The notes below the pieces were generated by a model. The model did not search any database. It was not told the DNA's origin and saw only the letters and a list, made by a program, of their open reading frames with translations. Source: Psychromonas marina (GTDB lineage: Bacteria > Pseudomonadota > Gammaproteobacteria > Enterobacterales > Psychromonadaceae). From it: DNA of 64,000 bases. The DNA lies in NCBI RefSeq assembly GCF_030161115.1, contig NZ_BSPQ01000005.1, positions 408,807-472,806 on the forward strand, read 5' to 3'. Shown here piece by piece: positions 9,355 through 18,289 of this stretch (position 1 is its first letter; each line of letters starts with the position of its first letter). Made by a program: the position numbers and the translations under genes.

Positions 9355-10695
9355 TTAAGCCTTTTCATCACCTTTATACTTACCCAAACAACTCTTTAAT
9401 GTTCTTCTAAATGGTTGGAATTTCAATATTTCATCAAGCAAAATAATACCAAATACGACATAAAGTGGGGCTTCAAGGTAGATCATTAATGCGCATAATG
9501 GCAAAGCAATTATCCACTGTGTGATGATATTGACACGCACAATCAGGTAACTCTCCCCCATCGCTCTAATCATATTCCCACAAAACATGTTATTGGTACG
9601 AATTAGAGGTAAAACTATATAAATAGGCGCTATTGTCGCTAATGCTGTTAATGTCTCTGAGGATAAATTTGAGTATATTAATGGTGCTAGTTCACTGAAA
9701 ATGTAAAAAATGAGCAGAATAAAGACAGCGATAATACGTGTAACTAGCAATGACTGATCAACGAATGGCGCGATTTTTTGGTGTTCATTTTTGCCAATGT
9801 ATTGGCTGACTATAATCGTACTTGCTTGTGCCCATGTGTTGGCAAACATCGAGACAATTTTAATCCAAGGTAATACTAAGGTTATTGCGGCATAAGAAGC
9901 AACAGGTAGTTGGGCGAATAAAATCTGAAATAGAAGTAGCCCTGTTAATAGCACAATAAAATTTGCCACAATGGGCACGACTTCTTGAATATGCTCAATG
10001 ACAGATTTTTTGCTTAAAATGAACAACCCAGTTACGTAACCATGGTATTTTTCTTTATATAAACGATAAGATAGGTAAGCAAAACGAATCACAATCGCAA
10101 TCACACTTCCCCATGCTGCTCCCGCGAGCCCTAATTCAGGTGCGCCCCAGATACCGTAAATAAGAATAAAGCTACAAATCACATTACACGGTATTTCAAT
10201 CATAAAGCCGTATAAGGGAATACGTGTTTTTTTGGTTGAGTTGAAGTAGACGACAATAACTTGTGAAGCGGATGAAAAAAGCAGTAATAATAATGATATC
10301 GACACATAACTTTTGGCTTCTGAAGCAACTAATGCATCGTGGGTAATATTTTCGATAAGTGGCGCGTTGAATAAAAATAGGGTGAACAGCGCAAGTAATG
10401 AAAAGCCAATATTGATTACCCAACCAGAGGTCATTACTAAACCAATATTGTTTTTATCGCCCGCACCGACAGCTCTTGATAGTACTAATTGCGTGCCATT
10501 GGCAATGGCAAACTGAATACCAATAATGAAGGAAACAATCGCACCAGCGATACCAAAAGCCGCTACCTGAGATTCCCCTAAAGATGCGATCAATAACAGG
10601 TCGATAATAGTAACCGATTGCATCAGTATCGCGTTGCAGGTCATTGGCCATGCAAGTGAAGCATTTTGTAAGAGTGTTTTTTTTGTAAATTTCAT
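9355..10695 (-). CDS. MATE family multidrug/metabolite exporter
   Basis: A 446-residue multipass membrane protein of the multidrug and toxic compound extrusion family, with about 12 hydrophobic helices. Two homologous halves show MATE-type phrases such as WPMTCNAILMQSVTIIDLLLIASLGESQVAAFGIAGA near the start and SRAVGAGDK after helix 2. These exporters use Na+ or H+ gradients. The substrate cannot be inferred. ATG 10695 is followed by a Lys-rich start typical of the family. It is a single gene with no linked regulator. Confidence 0.9.
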   Translation of the reverse strand: MKFTKKTLLQNASLAWPMTCNAILMQSVTIIDLLLIASLGESQVAAFGIAGAIVSFIIGIQFAIANGTQLVLSRAVGAGDKNNIGLVMTSGWVINIGFSLLALFTLFLFNAPLIENITHDALVASEAKSYVSISLLLLLFSSASQVIVVYFNSTKKTRIPLYGFMIEIPCNVICSFILIYGIWGAPELGLAGAAWGSVIAIVIRFAYLSYRLYKEKYHGYVTGLFILSKKSVIEHIQEVVPIVANFIVLLTGLLLFQILFAQLPVASYAAITLVLPWIKIVSMFANTWAQASTIIVSQYIGKNEHQKIAPFVDQSLLVTRIIAVFILLIFYIFSELAPLIYSNLSSETLTALATIAPIYIVLPLIRTNNMFCGNMIRAMGESYLIVRVNIITQWIIALPLCALMIYLEAPLYVVFGIILLDEILKFQPFRRTLKSCLGKYKGDEKA

Positions 10696-11063
10696 AAGCC
10701 TTGGTGTGATTATTTAAATTAGAGATTAAATTTGATGTATTTGAATGAGGGCGAAAAACCTCTTATAGCTGTTCCTTCAAAGGGTAATTTGATTATGTGA
10801 AAATAAGGATTAAAAGAGTGTGTTCGTGTTAATTCGCTCTATAGAACTCAGTATAAAGGTTTAATTATGTTGCAAGATGTTGATATTTATAATGTGTGAG
10901 CTTTATAGGGTTAAATATTAAAATAATACATAATGGCGGTATTTTTTTAGTGTCCTATTGTGTGGGCAATGCCCAATCAATACTGCTTTAAATAGTTAAG
11001 CAGAACCGTTTTTTGTTACTAAGCTTTAGTAGTTATATATTCGTTTAGTTTACAAGGAAATTG
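10696..11063. other. intergenic region, divergent promoters
   Basis: About 370 AT-rich nt between the divergent MATE and P460-like genes. No ORF, hairpin or operator was recognised. It must contain both promoters. Confidence 0.4.
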
Positions 11064-11567
11064 ATGATGCGTTTGTATGCGAGTGCGTTAGTTTTTGCTT
11101 TTATGTTAGTAACCGCCCCTAATAATAGTGCTGCAGCTTCGGTGGCATCTTTTCCTATTGATTGGCAAGATTGGCCTGTTGTAGCAAGGCACCAAATTTA
11201 TTCAACGGATACCATTTTGCCTGAAGATGCATCCGCTTTTTTTCAAGAGTCAGTTTATGCCTATACTTGGATGAACAATGGTCAAGGCTCGCCACTTACT
11301 ATTCGTGTTAATCCTAATAAGATGCAGCAATATCAAACCCATGGCCCCTATACTGATGGTATTACCGTTGTTGCAATTGCTGAGGCGAGTAATATTGTTT
11401 GGGTTACTGAGCACTTAGGTGGGTTTCCTATTTATGGAAGTTATAATCTTAAAGGGGAAGATGTGAGTGATGATCACCCATCATTAGCACCCGATTTTTG
11501 CCATAGTTGTCACAATACCTATAAAGATATCTGCATCAATGGAACATGTTTCACTCCTGAGCCATAA
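11064..11567 (+). CDS. periplasmic cytochrome P460-like monohaem protein
   Basis: A 167-residue exported protein with a signal peptide (about residues 1-24, ending AAA). It has a single c-type haem-binding motif, CHSCH, near the C-terminus. The layout (a beta-rich body with HGPYTDGITVVAIAEA, then a late CxxCH) resembles the cytochrome P460 family. P460 members oxidise hydroxylamine or NO or act as c'-beta NO-binding haem proteins. Two further cysteines follow the haem motif. An in-frame TTG precedes ATG 11064, and AGGA at 11055 supports 11064 or 11067 as start. The gene lies 10 nt upstream of a diguanylate cyclase, suggesting a sensor pair. Family assignment is moderate. Confidence 0.6.
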   Translation: MMRLYASALVFAFMLVTAPNNSAAASVASFPIDWQDWPVVARHQIYSTDTILPEDASAFFQESVYAYTWMNNGQGSPLTIRVNPNKMQQYQTHGPYTDGITVVAIAEASNIVWVTEHLGGFPIYGSYNLKGEDVSDDHPSLAPDFCHSCHNTYKDICINGTCFTPEP

Positions 11568-11577
11568 GGTAACTAAG

Positions 11578-13059
11578 ATGAAGCGTTCATTTCTTCCCGT
11601 ATTAACTATTAATCAGATGCTGGTAGTCTCTCATATTGTGCTTGTTGTGATGATTATATTGGGAATGAGTATTAGCCGATTTAATTATGAATGGCAGTTA
11701 CATGTTAAACAGGCCTCGCAGAGAGCTGAAGATGTATTACTGTTTCATGTTAAGCATGTCTCGTTATGGGTTTCCGGACGAAACTACACAACGCTTATGC
11801 TCCCCACGCATGTTAACGAGTTATATCGGCATAAAAATCTATTGTTTCTTGATATTAAAGGGATATCTGACCACCAGTCGAAATTGTTCCATGTTCGCTA
11901 TCTGCGTGAAAATAAGGATATATGGCGGGAAGATATTACTTTAGCTGATATTGAGCAGTTACAGCTTATAAAAAGTCGTTTTGAAAAACTATTAAAGCTA
12001 ACCCCTGAAAGCGAGACTGAAAGACGTGCCAAACTGGATTATATTATTCAAAAATCAGCGATCGATTATAATGAAGGTTTGAAAAGCTTAGCTGCAAAGA
12101 AGCAGTTTAGTGGTTTTAGCATAGAGAGCATAACCTCTGAATCCCCCTACTATTTTGATGAACAATTAAATCAATTACATATGTCGGTACCTCTTGAGAA
12201 TGATAATGCCGGAAGGTTATGGGGGGTATTTGATGTTCAAGAATTAGCATCATTACATCAGAAGTTATTAGTTGATCTTATTTTTGAGGCTGTGCTTGCT
12301 ATTTTTATATCCTTAGTTTTAATTGTAATTGTTACTCGGCGGTTGGTTGCACCGATTAAAAATCTCTCTAAACATATGCGTGAAGAGATTGAGAATATTC
12401 AAATTAGAGAGATAAAAGAGCGTTATCGTAGCGATGAGATTGGAGAGTTAGCGAGAACGTTTATTTTGTTAGTAACTGAAATTCAGTTTCAAGTGAGAGA
12501 TTTAAAGCAAAAATCGAACACTGATGCTTTAACGGGGCTAGGCTCTAGGCATAAATATGTACATCAAGCTGAACCATTGCTGAAAACTGCACTACTTTCT
12601 GGTCGAAATTTTGCGCTTATCGTCTGTGATATCGATAATTTTAAATCCTTTAATGATAGTTATGGGCATACCGAGGGAGATCACGTCATACAGGCGGTTG
12701 CGAAAGCGATGTTGGATACGATTGGTCGGGATGATAAATGTTATCGTATTGGTGGAGACGAGTTTGTAATACTGATTCCTGATTATGTTAAGGGATCTCA
12801 CCTTATTAAAGCTGAGAATATTCGTAAAGCGGTACAACATTTAGATCTCGTTTTTAATAAAAGCACGGAAAAGCATAATTTATCTATCTCTTTGGGCATG
12901 AGCTTTATAGAGGCGATTGATCTTCATGCAGAAGATATAGATTTTTCTAGCTTATTTAGTGAATTTTTTAATAAAGCCGATCAACAGTTATATGTCGCTA
13001 AAAATAGAGGGCGCAACAATGTATCATCGGCAAAATTTATTCTCAGGTCAGGTAAATAA
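11578..13059 (+). CDS. membrane diguanylate cyclase (periplasmic sensor, HAMP, GGDEF)
   Basis: A 493-residue membrane protein. TM1 is at about residues 12-33, then a periplasmic domain of about 200 residues, TM2 (about 235-255, FEAVLAIFISLVLIVIVT), a HAMP segment (RRLVAPIKNLSKHMREE) and a GGDEF domain. The active-site loop is a canonical GGDEF (YRIGGDEFVIL), so it should make c-di-GMP from GTP. The upstream inhibitory site, normally RxxD, reads GRDD and is probably lost, which predicts weak product inhibition. AAGGTAAC upstream supports ATG 11578 over the in-frame codon at 11539 inside the previous gene. The operon partner is the P460-like haem protein. Confidence 0.9.
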   Translation: MKRSFLPVLTINQMLVVSHIVLVVMIILGMSISRFNYEWQLHVKQASQRAEDVLLFHVKHVSLWVSGRNYTTLMLPTHVNELYRHKNLLFLDIKGISDHQSKLFHVRYLRENKDIWREDITLADIEQLQLIKSRFEKLLKLTPESETERRAKLDYIIQKSAIDYNEGLKSLAAKKQFSGFSIESITSESPYYFDEQLNQLHMSVPLENDNAGRLWGVFDVQELASLHQKLLVDLIFEAVLAIFISLVLIVIVTRRLVAPIKNLSKHMREEIENIQIREIKERYRSDEIGELARTFILLVTEIQFQVRDLKQKSNTDALTGLGSRHKYVHQAEPLLKTALLSGRNFALIVCDIDNFKSFNDSYGHTEGDHVIQAVAKAMLDTIGRDDKCYRIGGDEFVILIPDYVKGSHLIKAENIRKAVQHLDLVFNKSTEKHNLSISLGMSFIEAIDLHAEDIDFSSLFSEFFNKADQQLYVAKNRGRNNVSSAKFILRSGK

Positions 13060-13110
13060 ATTTTTAAGTTTACTGTTAATTAATAAAAGTTATAGTTTTT
13101 GATGTGATAA

Positions 13111-14064
13111 TTATTTATTTTCTTTAAATAGGTATGCATTTTGACTAGCTAAAAATTGCATACCAGTTATGTAACCCATTTTATAATCAGCAGCTAGCGC
13201 CTCATCACTACTGCCAATTAGTCGGCTTGTTAGTTTTTTTGCTGGTGCTATTTCAATGACCTGCACATCCTCAGGTGGTGAATTGATAAATTTTACTGCT
13301 TCATTGTAAGCATTTTCATGGCCTGTAATTATATTTAATACCTTAGGGCATCGTTGTGAACTGCACATCCAAGATTTCAAAGTATGGGCCCAAGGAGAGT
13401 GTACATTTTGCTCTTTAGCAACGGTGCGCAACACGATTATCTTTTTAGCCCCTCTTTGATACGCCTCTTGAACAGGTATTGGCAGTGCAACACCGCCATC
13501 TACGAAATGTTCACCATCAATTGCGACGCCATTTTTATATAAATAGGGCAGTGCGCTAGAGGCTTTGAGCATTGTCAGCCAATTATTTTGTGTAGGCTGC
13601 AAAAAACGAGGGCTAAAATCCTCCATATTGGTGGCAGCAAAGAGTAGTGTACGTTTTTCTAATTGTCTTTGAACGCACCCCATATTCAGTTGGTATTCAG
13701 GATCGCAGGCTTTTTTAAAGTACCAATCAAGATCTACTGTATTACCACCTGCTAGTGGGCGTTTCATATTAAAAAATTCAGGGTGCTGTGAGAGTTGCAT
13801 GATTGAACGTTTTGCATAACCGAACTGCCCGCTCATGTAGCTCGAGAGATTCTGTGCACCCGCAGAGGTACCTATTAATAAAGAGAAGGGGTTAAAGCTT
13901 TGGGCTATCCAACTATCTAATATACCAGCAGTAAAAATGCCGCGTTGACCGCCACCCTCAACAACAAGTGCCGTATTTTTAATTGCTGTTGATGAAGAAT
14001 AATTTTGGTGGTGTTCTAAGCTACTGTTTAACTGGTCACTGCTGCTCATTGCTAATTGGTTCAT
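13111..14064 (-). CDS. patatin-like phospholipase
   Basis: A 317-residue bacterial patatin of the YjjU type. Visible motifs are the oxyanion loop GGGQRG, the nucleophile elbow GTSAG (catalytic Ser) and the DGG motif that supplies the catalytic Asp of the Ser-Asp dyad (VAIDGEHFVDGGVALP). Such enzymes hydrolyse acyl esters of phospholipids, usually in the cytoplasm or at the membrane. There is no signal peptide. The upstream GTG (14082) runs through the Shine-Dalgarno, while ATG 14064 has GGAGG five bases upstream, so I chose the latter. It is a single gene with no obvious operon partner. Confidence 0.9.
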   Translation of the reverse strand: MNQLAMSSSDQLNSSLEHHQNYSSSTAIKNTALVVEGGGQRGIFTAGILDSWIAQSFNPFSLLIGTSAGAQNLSSYMSGQFGYAKRSIMQLSQHPEFFNMKRPLAGGNTVDLDWYFKKACDPEYQLNMGCVQRQLEKRTLLFAATNMEDFSPRFLQPTQNNWLTMLKASSALPYLYKNGVAIDGEHFVDGGVALPIPVQEAYQRGAKKIIVLRTVAKEQNVHSPWAHTLKSWMCSSQRCPKVLNIITGHENAYNEAVKFINSPPEDVQVIEIAPAKKLTSRLIGSSDEALAADYKMGYITGMQFLASQNAYLFKENK

Positions 14065-14195
14065 ATGTCCTCCGTGATTCACAAGGAGTCAATGTACGCT
14101 AATATCTTAGATAGTTTAAATCGTTAGTTTGTTTTAATTTAATAGTTAAAAACTATTTTAAAACGTAGCAATTTTTAGCAGGTAAGAGCGATGAG

Positions 14196-14990
14196 TCATT
14201 GTTCAGAAAAAACCTGATCAAAATAGTGTAGCGGAGCGACTTTTGCATTTGCTTTACGTTGCCATTTCGCTTTATTTGCAACTAACCATTTTTGTTGCGA
14301 ACCGTTAATGATAGCTTGGCTAACCTCTGCTTCACGCAACTCATGCTCAAAGGCAACTTCATAGGATGTGATTTGTGATTGTATCGCCGGTATTAATGGT
14401 ATTTGGTTTAACGCCCGTGGTTGCTCAATTAAACGTACTGAGGCGCAGCTAATAATGCCGATATCAGCATTAAATTGACCGTAAAATTCTTTGATACGCC
14501 CATCCACTATGTCTCTATCATTGCTACGAATACGGCCTCCTGGTAGCCAGGTTTCGATACTCTCGTACTGCGATAAGTGGTGAGCAGCTTCAAAATTATT
14601 GGTGATAACCCTCAGCTCGCTGTGACCAGATAGCCGTTCTGCAATGTTAGCAATTGTAGTGCCTATCCCCAAAAAGAGTGTGCAGCCGTTTGGTATCTGC
14701 GTGGCAACCTGTTCTGCAATAAGTTGCTTCTCATCTTGATTGCTTATTTTTCGAGAGATATAACTTCGGTTGGTTAAGGTAACCGGTAGGCCTACCCCTC
14801 CATGATGACGGCAAGCGAGGCCTAATGCGCAAAGTTCATTGATATCTCTGCGGATAGTTTGTGTAGTAATGGCAAAACTATGGGCAAGTTGTTCTATCGA
14901 GCAATATTCCTCTTTATGGATCATATCAATGATGGTTTGCTGACGAACACTTATTTTATGCTTGCTGGTGGCAACCTTACTATGATGCAT
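14196..14990 (-). CDS. DeoR-family transcriptional regulator (GlpR-like)
   Basis: A 264-residue DeoR-type repressor. The N-terminal winged helix (about residues 12-68) contains RQQTIIDMIHKEEYCSIEQLAHSF and ITTQTIRRDINEL. The C-terminal sugar-phosphate-sensing domain has GTTIANIAERL and TNNFEAAHHLS. GlpR, a close relative, senses glycerol-3-phosphate. This one overlaps the 3' end of ugpQ by 11 nt and sits beside ugpBAEC, so control of glycerophosphodiester or G3P uptake by an intracellular phosphorylated ligand is a reasonable inference. No operator was identified. Confidence 0.9.
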   Translation of the reverse strand: MHHSKVATSKHKISVRQQTIIDMIHKEEYCSIEQLAHSFAITTQTIRRDINELCALGLACRHHGGVGLPVTLTNRSYISRKISNQDEKQLIAEQVATQIPNGCTLFLGIGTTIANIAERLSGHSELRVITNNFEAAHHLSQYESIETWLPGGRIRSNDRDIVDGRIKEFYGQFNADIGIISCASVRLIEQPRALNQIPLIPAIQSQITSYEVAFEHELREAEVSQAIINGSQQKWLVANKAKWQRKANAKVAPLHYFDQVFSEQ

Positions 14991-15759
14991 AAGCTAATAT
15001 CGCACGATAGGCTTGAGGTTTATCGGTTATCATCATATCCACTCCCCATCCCCAGTGTTGTTCGACTAACGCTGGTTGATTTGGGGTATAGCAATAAAGC
15101 TGATAATCACTTTGTTTTAACTGCTGTGCTTGACGCTCAGTTAAGAACCGATAGTCACAATGTACGCTATAGGCGTCGATCTCTTTTAAGTTTGCAAGGG
15201 CATCTGTTGGAATTTTCTCCCACAGTTGCCCGCGGCGTATTTGTGGTTGAAGGTTTTGCATCCGTTTCAATGCTTCAGCATTAAAACTAGAAAACAGTAA
15301 CTGAGTGTCGATGCACTGTGATTCAGTAATCACTTCACTGATTCTTTCACATAACACCTGCACATCATCTTGCGGGTACAGTTTGAGCTCGATATTCACT
15401 TTCAAATTATTCTTTTTAGCTAAGCACAGTGTTTCAGCCAGTGTTGGAATACGCTCTTCTGTGAATGCTTGCCCAAACCATTGCCCGGCATCAAGTTGTT
15501 TTAAGCTTGATAACGCCAACTCTGCAACTGCACCACTTCCATTTGAACAACGATCGACAGTGCGGTCATGAATTACCATCGGTACTTTATCCAAGCTGAG
15601 TTGAACATCTATCTCAATCCAATCACAACCTAATTCAGCTGCCTTCATAAAAGCCGCTAAAGTATTTTCTGGTGCGAGGCTCGAAGCGCCACGATGCGCT
15701 GTGGTTTTTATTGTTTTCTGAACCGTTTGTTGTGCTTTTTCTGGGATAGCGATGTTCAT
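14980..15759 (-). CDS. ugpQ: glycerophosphodiester phosphodiesterase (cytoplasmic)
   Basis: A 259-residue GDPD enzyme that hydrolyses glycerophosphodiesters, imported by UgpBAEC, to sn-glycerol-3-phosphate and an alcohol. Motifs are the catalytic HRG with ENT (AHRGASSLAPENT), the metal ligands EIDVQ, and the catalytic VIHD. There is no signal peptide, as in UgpQ and unlike periplasmic GlpQ. It is transcribed divergently from ugpB across the Pho-box region and overlaps the deoR-type gene downstream. Confidence 0.94.
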   Translation of the reverse strand: MNIAIPEKAQQTVQKTIKTTAHRGASSLAPENTLAAFMKAAELGCDWIEIDVQLSLDKVPMVIHDRTVDRCSNGSGAVAELALSSLKQLDAGQWFGQAFTEERIPTLAETLCLAKKNNLKVNIELKLYPQDDVQVLCERISEVITESQCIDTQLLFSSFNAEALKRMQNLQPQIRRGQLWEKIPTDALANLKEIDAYSVHCDYRFLTERQAQQLKQSDYQLYCYTPNQPALVEQHWGWGVDMMITDKPQAYRAILAYAS

Positions 15760-15853
15760 GATTCTCTCTGCTTAATTATTTTCCTTTAGCTAAATATTAT
15801 TAAAAGTTTGTTGCAGTTTTATGTCATAACAATCTGTTTTTTAATGATAAGTA

Positions 15854-15926
15854 ACGTTCACTTCTGTTCATATTACTGTCATTTTTGTGTCGTGAAAGTG
15901 TCATATATTTCATTTAACCTTCATTT
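15854..15926 (+). promoter_or_regulatory. phased Pho-box array (PhoB binding) upstream of ugpB
   Basis: Six heptamers start exactly 11 bp apart at 15865, 15876, 15887, 15898, 15909 and 15920: TGTTCAT, CTGTCAT, GTGTCGT, GTGTCAT, TTCATTT, TTCATTT. Each is separated by 4 bp. A possible seventh (GTTCA at 15856) is 10 bp further up. The PhoB box is known as CTGTCAT-like direct repeats with 11-bp phasing, and E. coli ugpB is a Pho-regulon gene. The repeats point toward ugpB. Confidence 0.85.
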
Positions 15927-16006
15927 GAACATTTCGAGAGGAGGGTAGTTAGATTACTTATTCTTCCAAATAATATTAATGACAGCTTAAATAAAGGACA
16001 AATCAA

Positions 16007-17314
16007 ATGTCTATTAAACACCTCAGTGCAGTAGCGGTTGCAAGTGCTCTATTAAGTCACTCAGTTCAGGCAAAAACAGAAGTTGAGTGGTGGCATGCAA
16101 TGGGAGGCGCGTTAGGTCAGAAAGTAAATGAGATTGCTGCTGATTTTAATGCGGGTCAATCAGAGTATGAAATAAAGCCTGTTTATAAAGGTAGTTATGC
16201 GGAAACTATGACTAGCGCAATTGCGGCATTTCGTGCAAAGCAGCAGCCTGCAATTGTACAAGTTTTTGAAGTGGGTACTGCAACCATGATGGGCGCAAAG
16301 CAGGTGATTTATCCTGTGCATGAATTGATGGAGGACACTAAAGAACCCTTCGATTCTGGCCATTATTTGTCTGCGGTAACAGGTTATTACACGACAAGTG
16401 ACGGCAAAATGGTATCGATGCCCTTTAATAGTTCTACGCCCGTACTGTATTACAACAAAGATATGTTTAAGAAAGCGGGCATTGAATCTGCACCTAAAAC
16501 ATGGAAAGAGATGGAGCAGGTGTCAAAGCAGTTGATCGCCTCTGGTGCACAGTGTGGTTTTAGCACCACTTGGCAGTCTTGGACCCAAATAGAGAATTTT
16601 GGTGCACGTAATAACGTTGCAATGGCAAGTAATAATAATGGTTTTGATGGCTTTGATAGCGAGTTTCAATTTAATAGAGAGCCTTTCGTAAAACATATCG
16701 AACGACTACAAAAATGGTCTGAATCAGGCATCTTTAAATATGGTGGTCGCCAATCAAGTGGCATGCCATTGTTCTATACCCAAGAGTGTGCGATGACCAT
16801 GGGATCATCTGCAGGCTTATCTGGTATTCAAGAGAGTATGGCTGGAGTTGATGTGGGTGTGGCAGAACTACCTTATGACGATACGCTGATTATGAAACCA
16901 CAAAATACCATTATTGGTGGAGCCTCTTTATGGGCGCTACGTGGTCATGATAGTGAGCAATATAAAGGCGTAGCACAGTTCTTCTCTTACCTATCGAGTG
17001 CAGAGGTTCAAGCGGATTGGCATCAATTTACTGGCTACCTGCCTATCACAACAGAGGCATACGAGTTAACCCAGAAAGAAGGTTTTTATGATCAAAATCC
17101 GGGCACTGATATCGCTGTTTTACAAATGACCTCGGTTGAACCAACCGCTAATTCTAAAGGTGTTCGTTTTGGTAACTTTTTACAAGTTCGCGACATTATT
17201 AACCAAGAATTAGAAGCGGTTTGGGCTGGTAATAAATCAGCTAAACAAGGATTAGATGATGCAGTTCGCCTTGGTAATCAGCAGTTAAGACGTTTTGAGC
17301 GTACTCAAAAGTAA
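16007..17314 (+). CDS. ugpB: sn-glycerol-3-phosphate ABC transporter substrate-binding protein
   Basis: A 435-residue periplasmic binding protein with a signal peptide (about residues 1-22, ending VQA), followed by the UgpB start TEVEWWHAMGGALGQKVNEIA. It captures G3P and glycerophosphodiesters and delivers them to UgpAEC. Family phrases include GTATMMGAKQVIYPVHELM and PFNSSTPVLYYNKDMFKKAG. AAAGGA precedes the ATG. It is the first gene of ugpBAEC and is separated from ugpA by a strong hairpin. Expression is predicted to rise on phosphate starvation through the Pho boxes. Confidence 0.96.
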   Translation: MSIKHLSAVAVASALLSHSVQAKTEVEWWHAMGGALGQKVNEIAADFNAGQSEYEIKPVYKGSYAETMTSAIAAFRAKQQPAIVQVFEVGTATMMGAKQVIYPVHELMEDTKEPFDSGHYLSAVTGYYTTSDGKMVSMPFNSSTPVLYYNKDMFKKAGIESAPKTWKEMEQVSKQLIASGAQCGFSTTWQSWTQIENFGARNNVAMASNNNGFDGFDSEFQFNREPFVKHIERLQKWSESGIFKYGGRQSSGMPLFYTQECAMTMGSSAGLSGIQESMAGVDVGVAELPYDDTLIMKPQNTIIGGASLWALRGHDSEQYKGVAQFFSYLSSAEVQADWHQFTGYLPITTEAYELTQKEGFYDQNPGTDIAVLQMTSVEPTANSKGVRFGNFLQVRDIINQELEAVWAGNKSAKQGLDDAVRLGNQQLRRFERTQK

Positions 17315-17347
17315 AGTTGTGAATGAAAAGATAAAATTCAACATTTA

Positions 17348-17375
17348 GCGCCTCTTTTGCAAGAGGCGCATATTT
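17348..17375 (+). terminator. intercistronic hairpin between ugpB and ugpA
   Basis: A perfect 9-bp GC-rich stem, GCGCCTCTT (17348-17356) with AAGAGGCGC (17361-17369), with a TTGC loop, is followed by only a weak T stretch. It is likely partial termination or 3' protection of the ugpB message, giving more binding protein than permease. Confidence 0.65.
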
Positions 17376-17407
17376 TATCTTAGCGTAATTTATCCGTGGA
17401 AATATTT

Positions 17408-18289
17408 ATGTCGTCTCCCGTTATTTTTAAAAATAGATACCTGCCCTACGCGCTGATTGCGCCGCAGCTATTGATTACCATTGTGTTTTTTATTTTGCCT
17501 GCAGGGCAAGCCATTTTCCAGTCAGCTCAATTAGAAGATGCTTTTGGGTTAAGCAGAGAGTTTGTTGGTTTAGAAAATTTTATTAACCTATTTAACGATA
17601 GCTATTATCTTGAATCCTTTTTTACGACGTTAAAATTTAGCGTCAGTGTGGCGGTGCTCGCATTAGTTTGTGCATTAATATTATCTGCTTTTGCAGAGCA
17701 TATTGTTCGTGGTGCCACTTTTTATCGTACCTTTTTGATTTGGCCTTATGCAGTTGCACCCGTGGTTGCCGGCTCTCTTTGGTTATTCTTGTTTGACCCG
17801 AGCATCGGTGTTGTGACCGATATGTTGGAATGGTTTGGAATTAATTGGAATCCCACTTTGAATGGCGATCATGCGATGTGGATGGTGATTATTACCTCTA
17901 CTTGGAAGCAGATCAGTTATAACTTTTTATTCTTTTTAGCGGCATTGCAATCTGTTCCTAAGTCATTACATGAAGCTGCTGCTATTGATGGTAGTGGACC
18001 CATAAAACGATTTATCACGATTAGTTTTCCACTGATCTCACCAACTAGCTTTTTCTTATTGGTGATTAACTTTGTTTATGCCTTCTTTGATACTTTCGCT
18101 GTGATTCATGCGATGACACAAGGTGGCCCCGGTAACAGCACATCAACCTTAGTCTACAAGGTATATAACGATGGGTTTATTGGCTTAGATCTTGGTTCTT
18201 CTGCTGCTCAATCGGTTATTTTAATGGTGCTCGTTGCGCTGTTAACCGTATTCCAATTTAAATATGTAGAAAAGAAGGTAGCGTACTAA
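17408..18289 (+). CDS. ugpA: sn-glycerol-3-phosphate ABC transporter permease UgpA
   Basis: A 293-residue inner-membrane permease with six predicted helices and the EAA coupling motif [22 protein letters not shown] (in two parts [10 protein letters not shown] / ITISFPL), which docks on UgpC. The first codon of the open frame is a GTG at 17396. ATG 17408 gives an N-terminus [20 protein letters not shown] that aligns with E. coli UgpA as I remember it, so I chose it. The next gene, ugpE, starts at the last base of the ugpA stop codon. Confidence 0.95.
   Translation: MSSPVIFKNRYLPYALIAPQLLITIVFFILPAGQAIFQSAQLEDAFGLSREFVGLENFINLFNDSYYLESFFTTLKFSVSVAVLALVCALILSAFAEHIVRGATFYRTFLIWPYAVAPVVAGSLWLFLFDPSIGVVTDMLEWFGINWNPTLNGDHAMWMVIITSTWKQISYNFLFFLAALQSVPKSLHEAAAIDGSGPIKRFITISFPLISPTSFFLLVINFVYAFFDTFAVIHAMTQGGPGNSTSTLVYKVYNDGFIGLDLGSSAAQSVILMVLVALLTVFQFKYVEKKVAY

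Noticed and set aside
1133..10695. Genomic island or prophage
   Set aside because: No integrase, phage genes or composition break was seen. The genes are common in related genera.
11539..11577. Upstream start of the HAMP-GGDEF protein inside the P460-like gene
   Set aside because: It adds a non-family hydrophilic extension. ATG 11578 has AAGGT at good spacing.
14065..14082. GTG start of the patatin gene
   Set aside because: This segment contains the GGAGG that serves ATG 14064.
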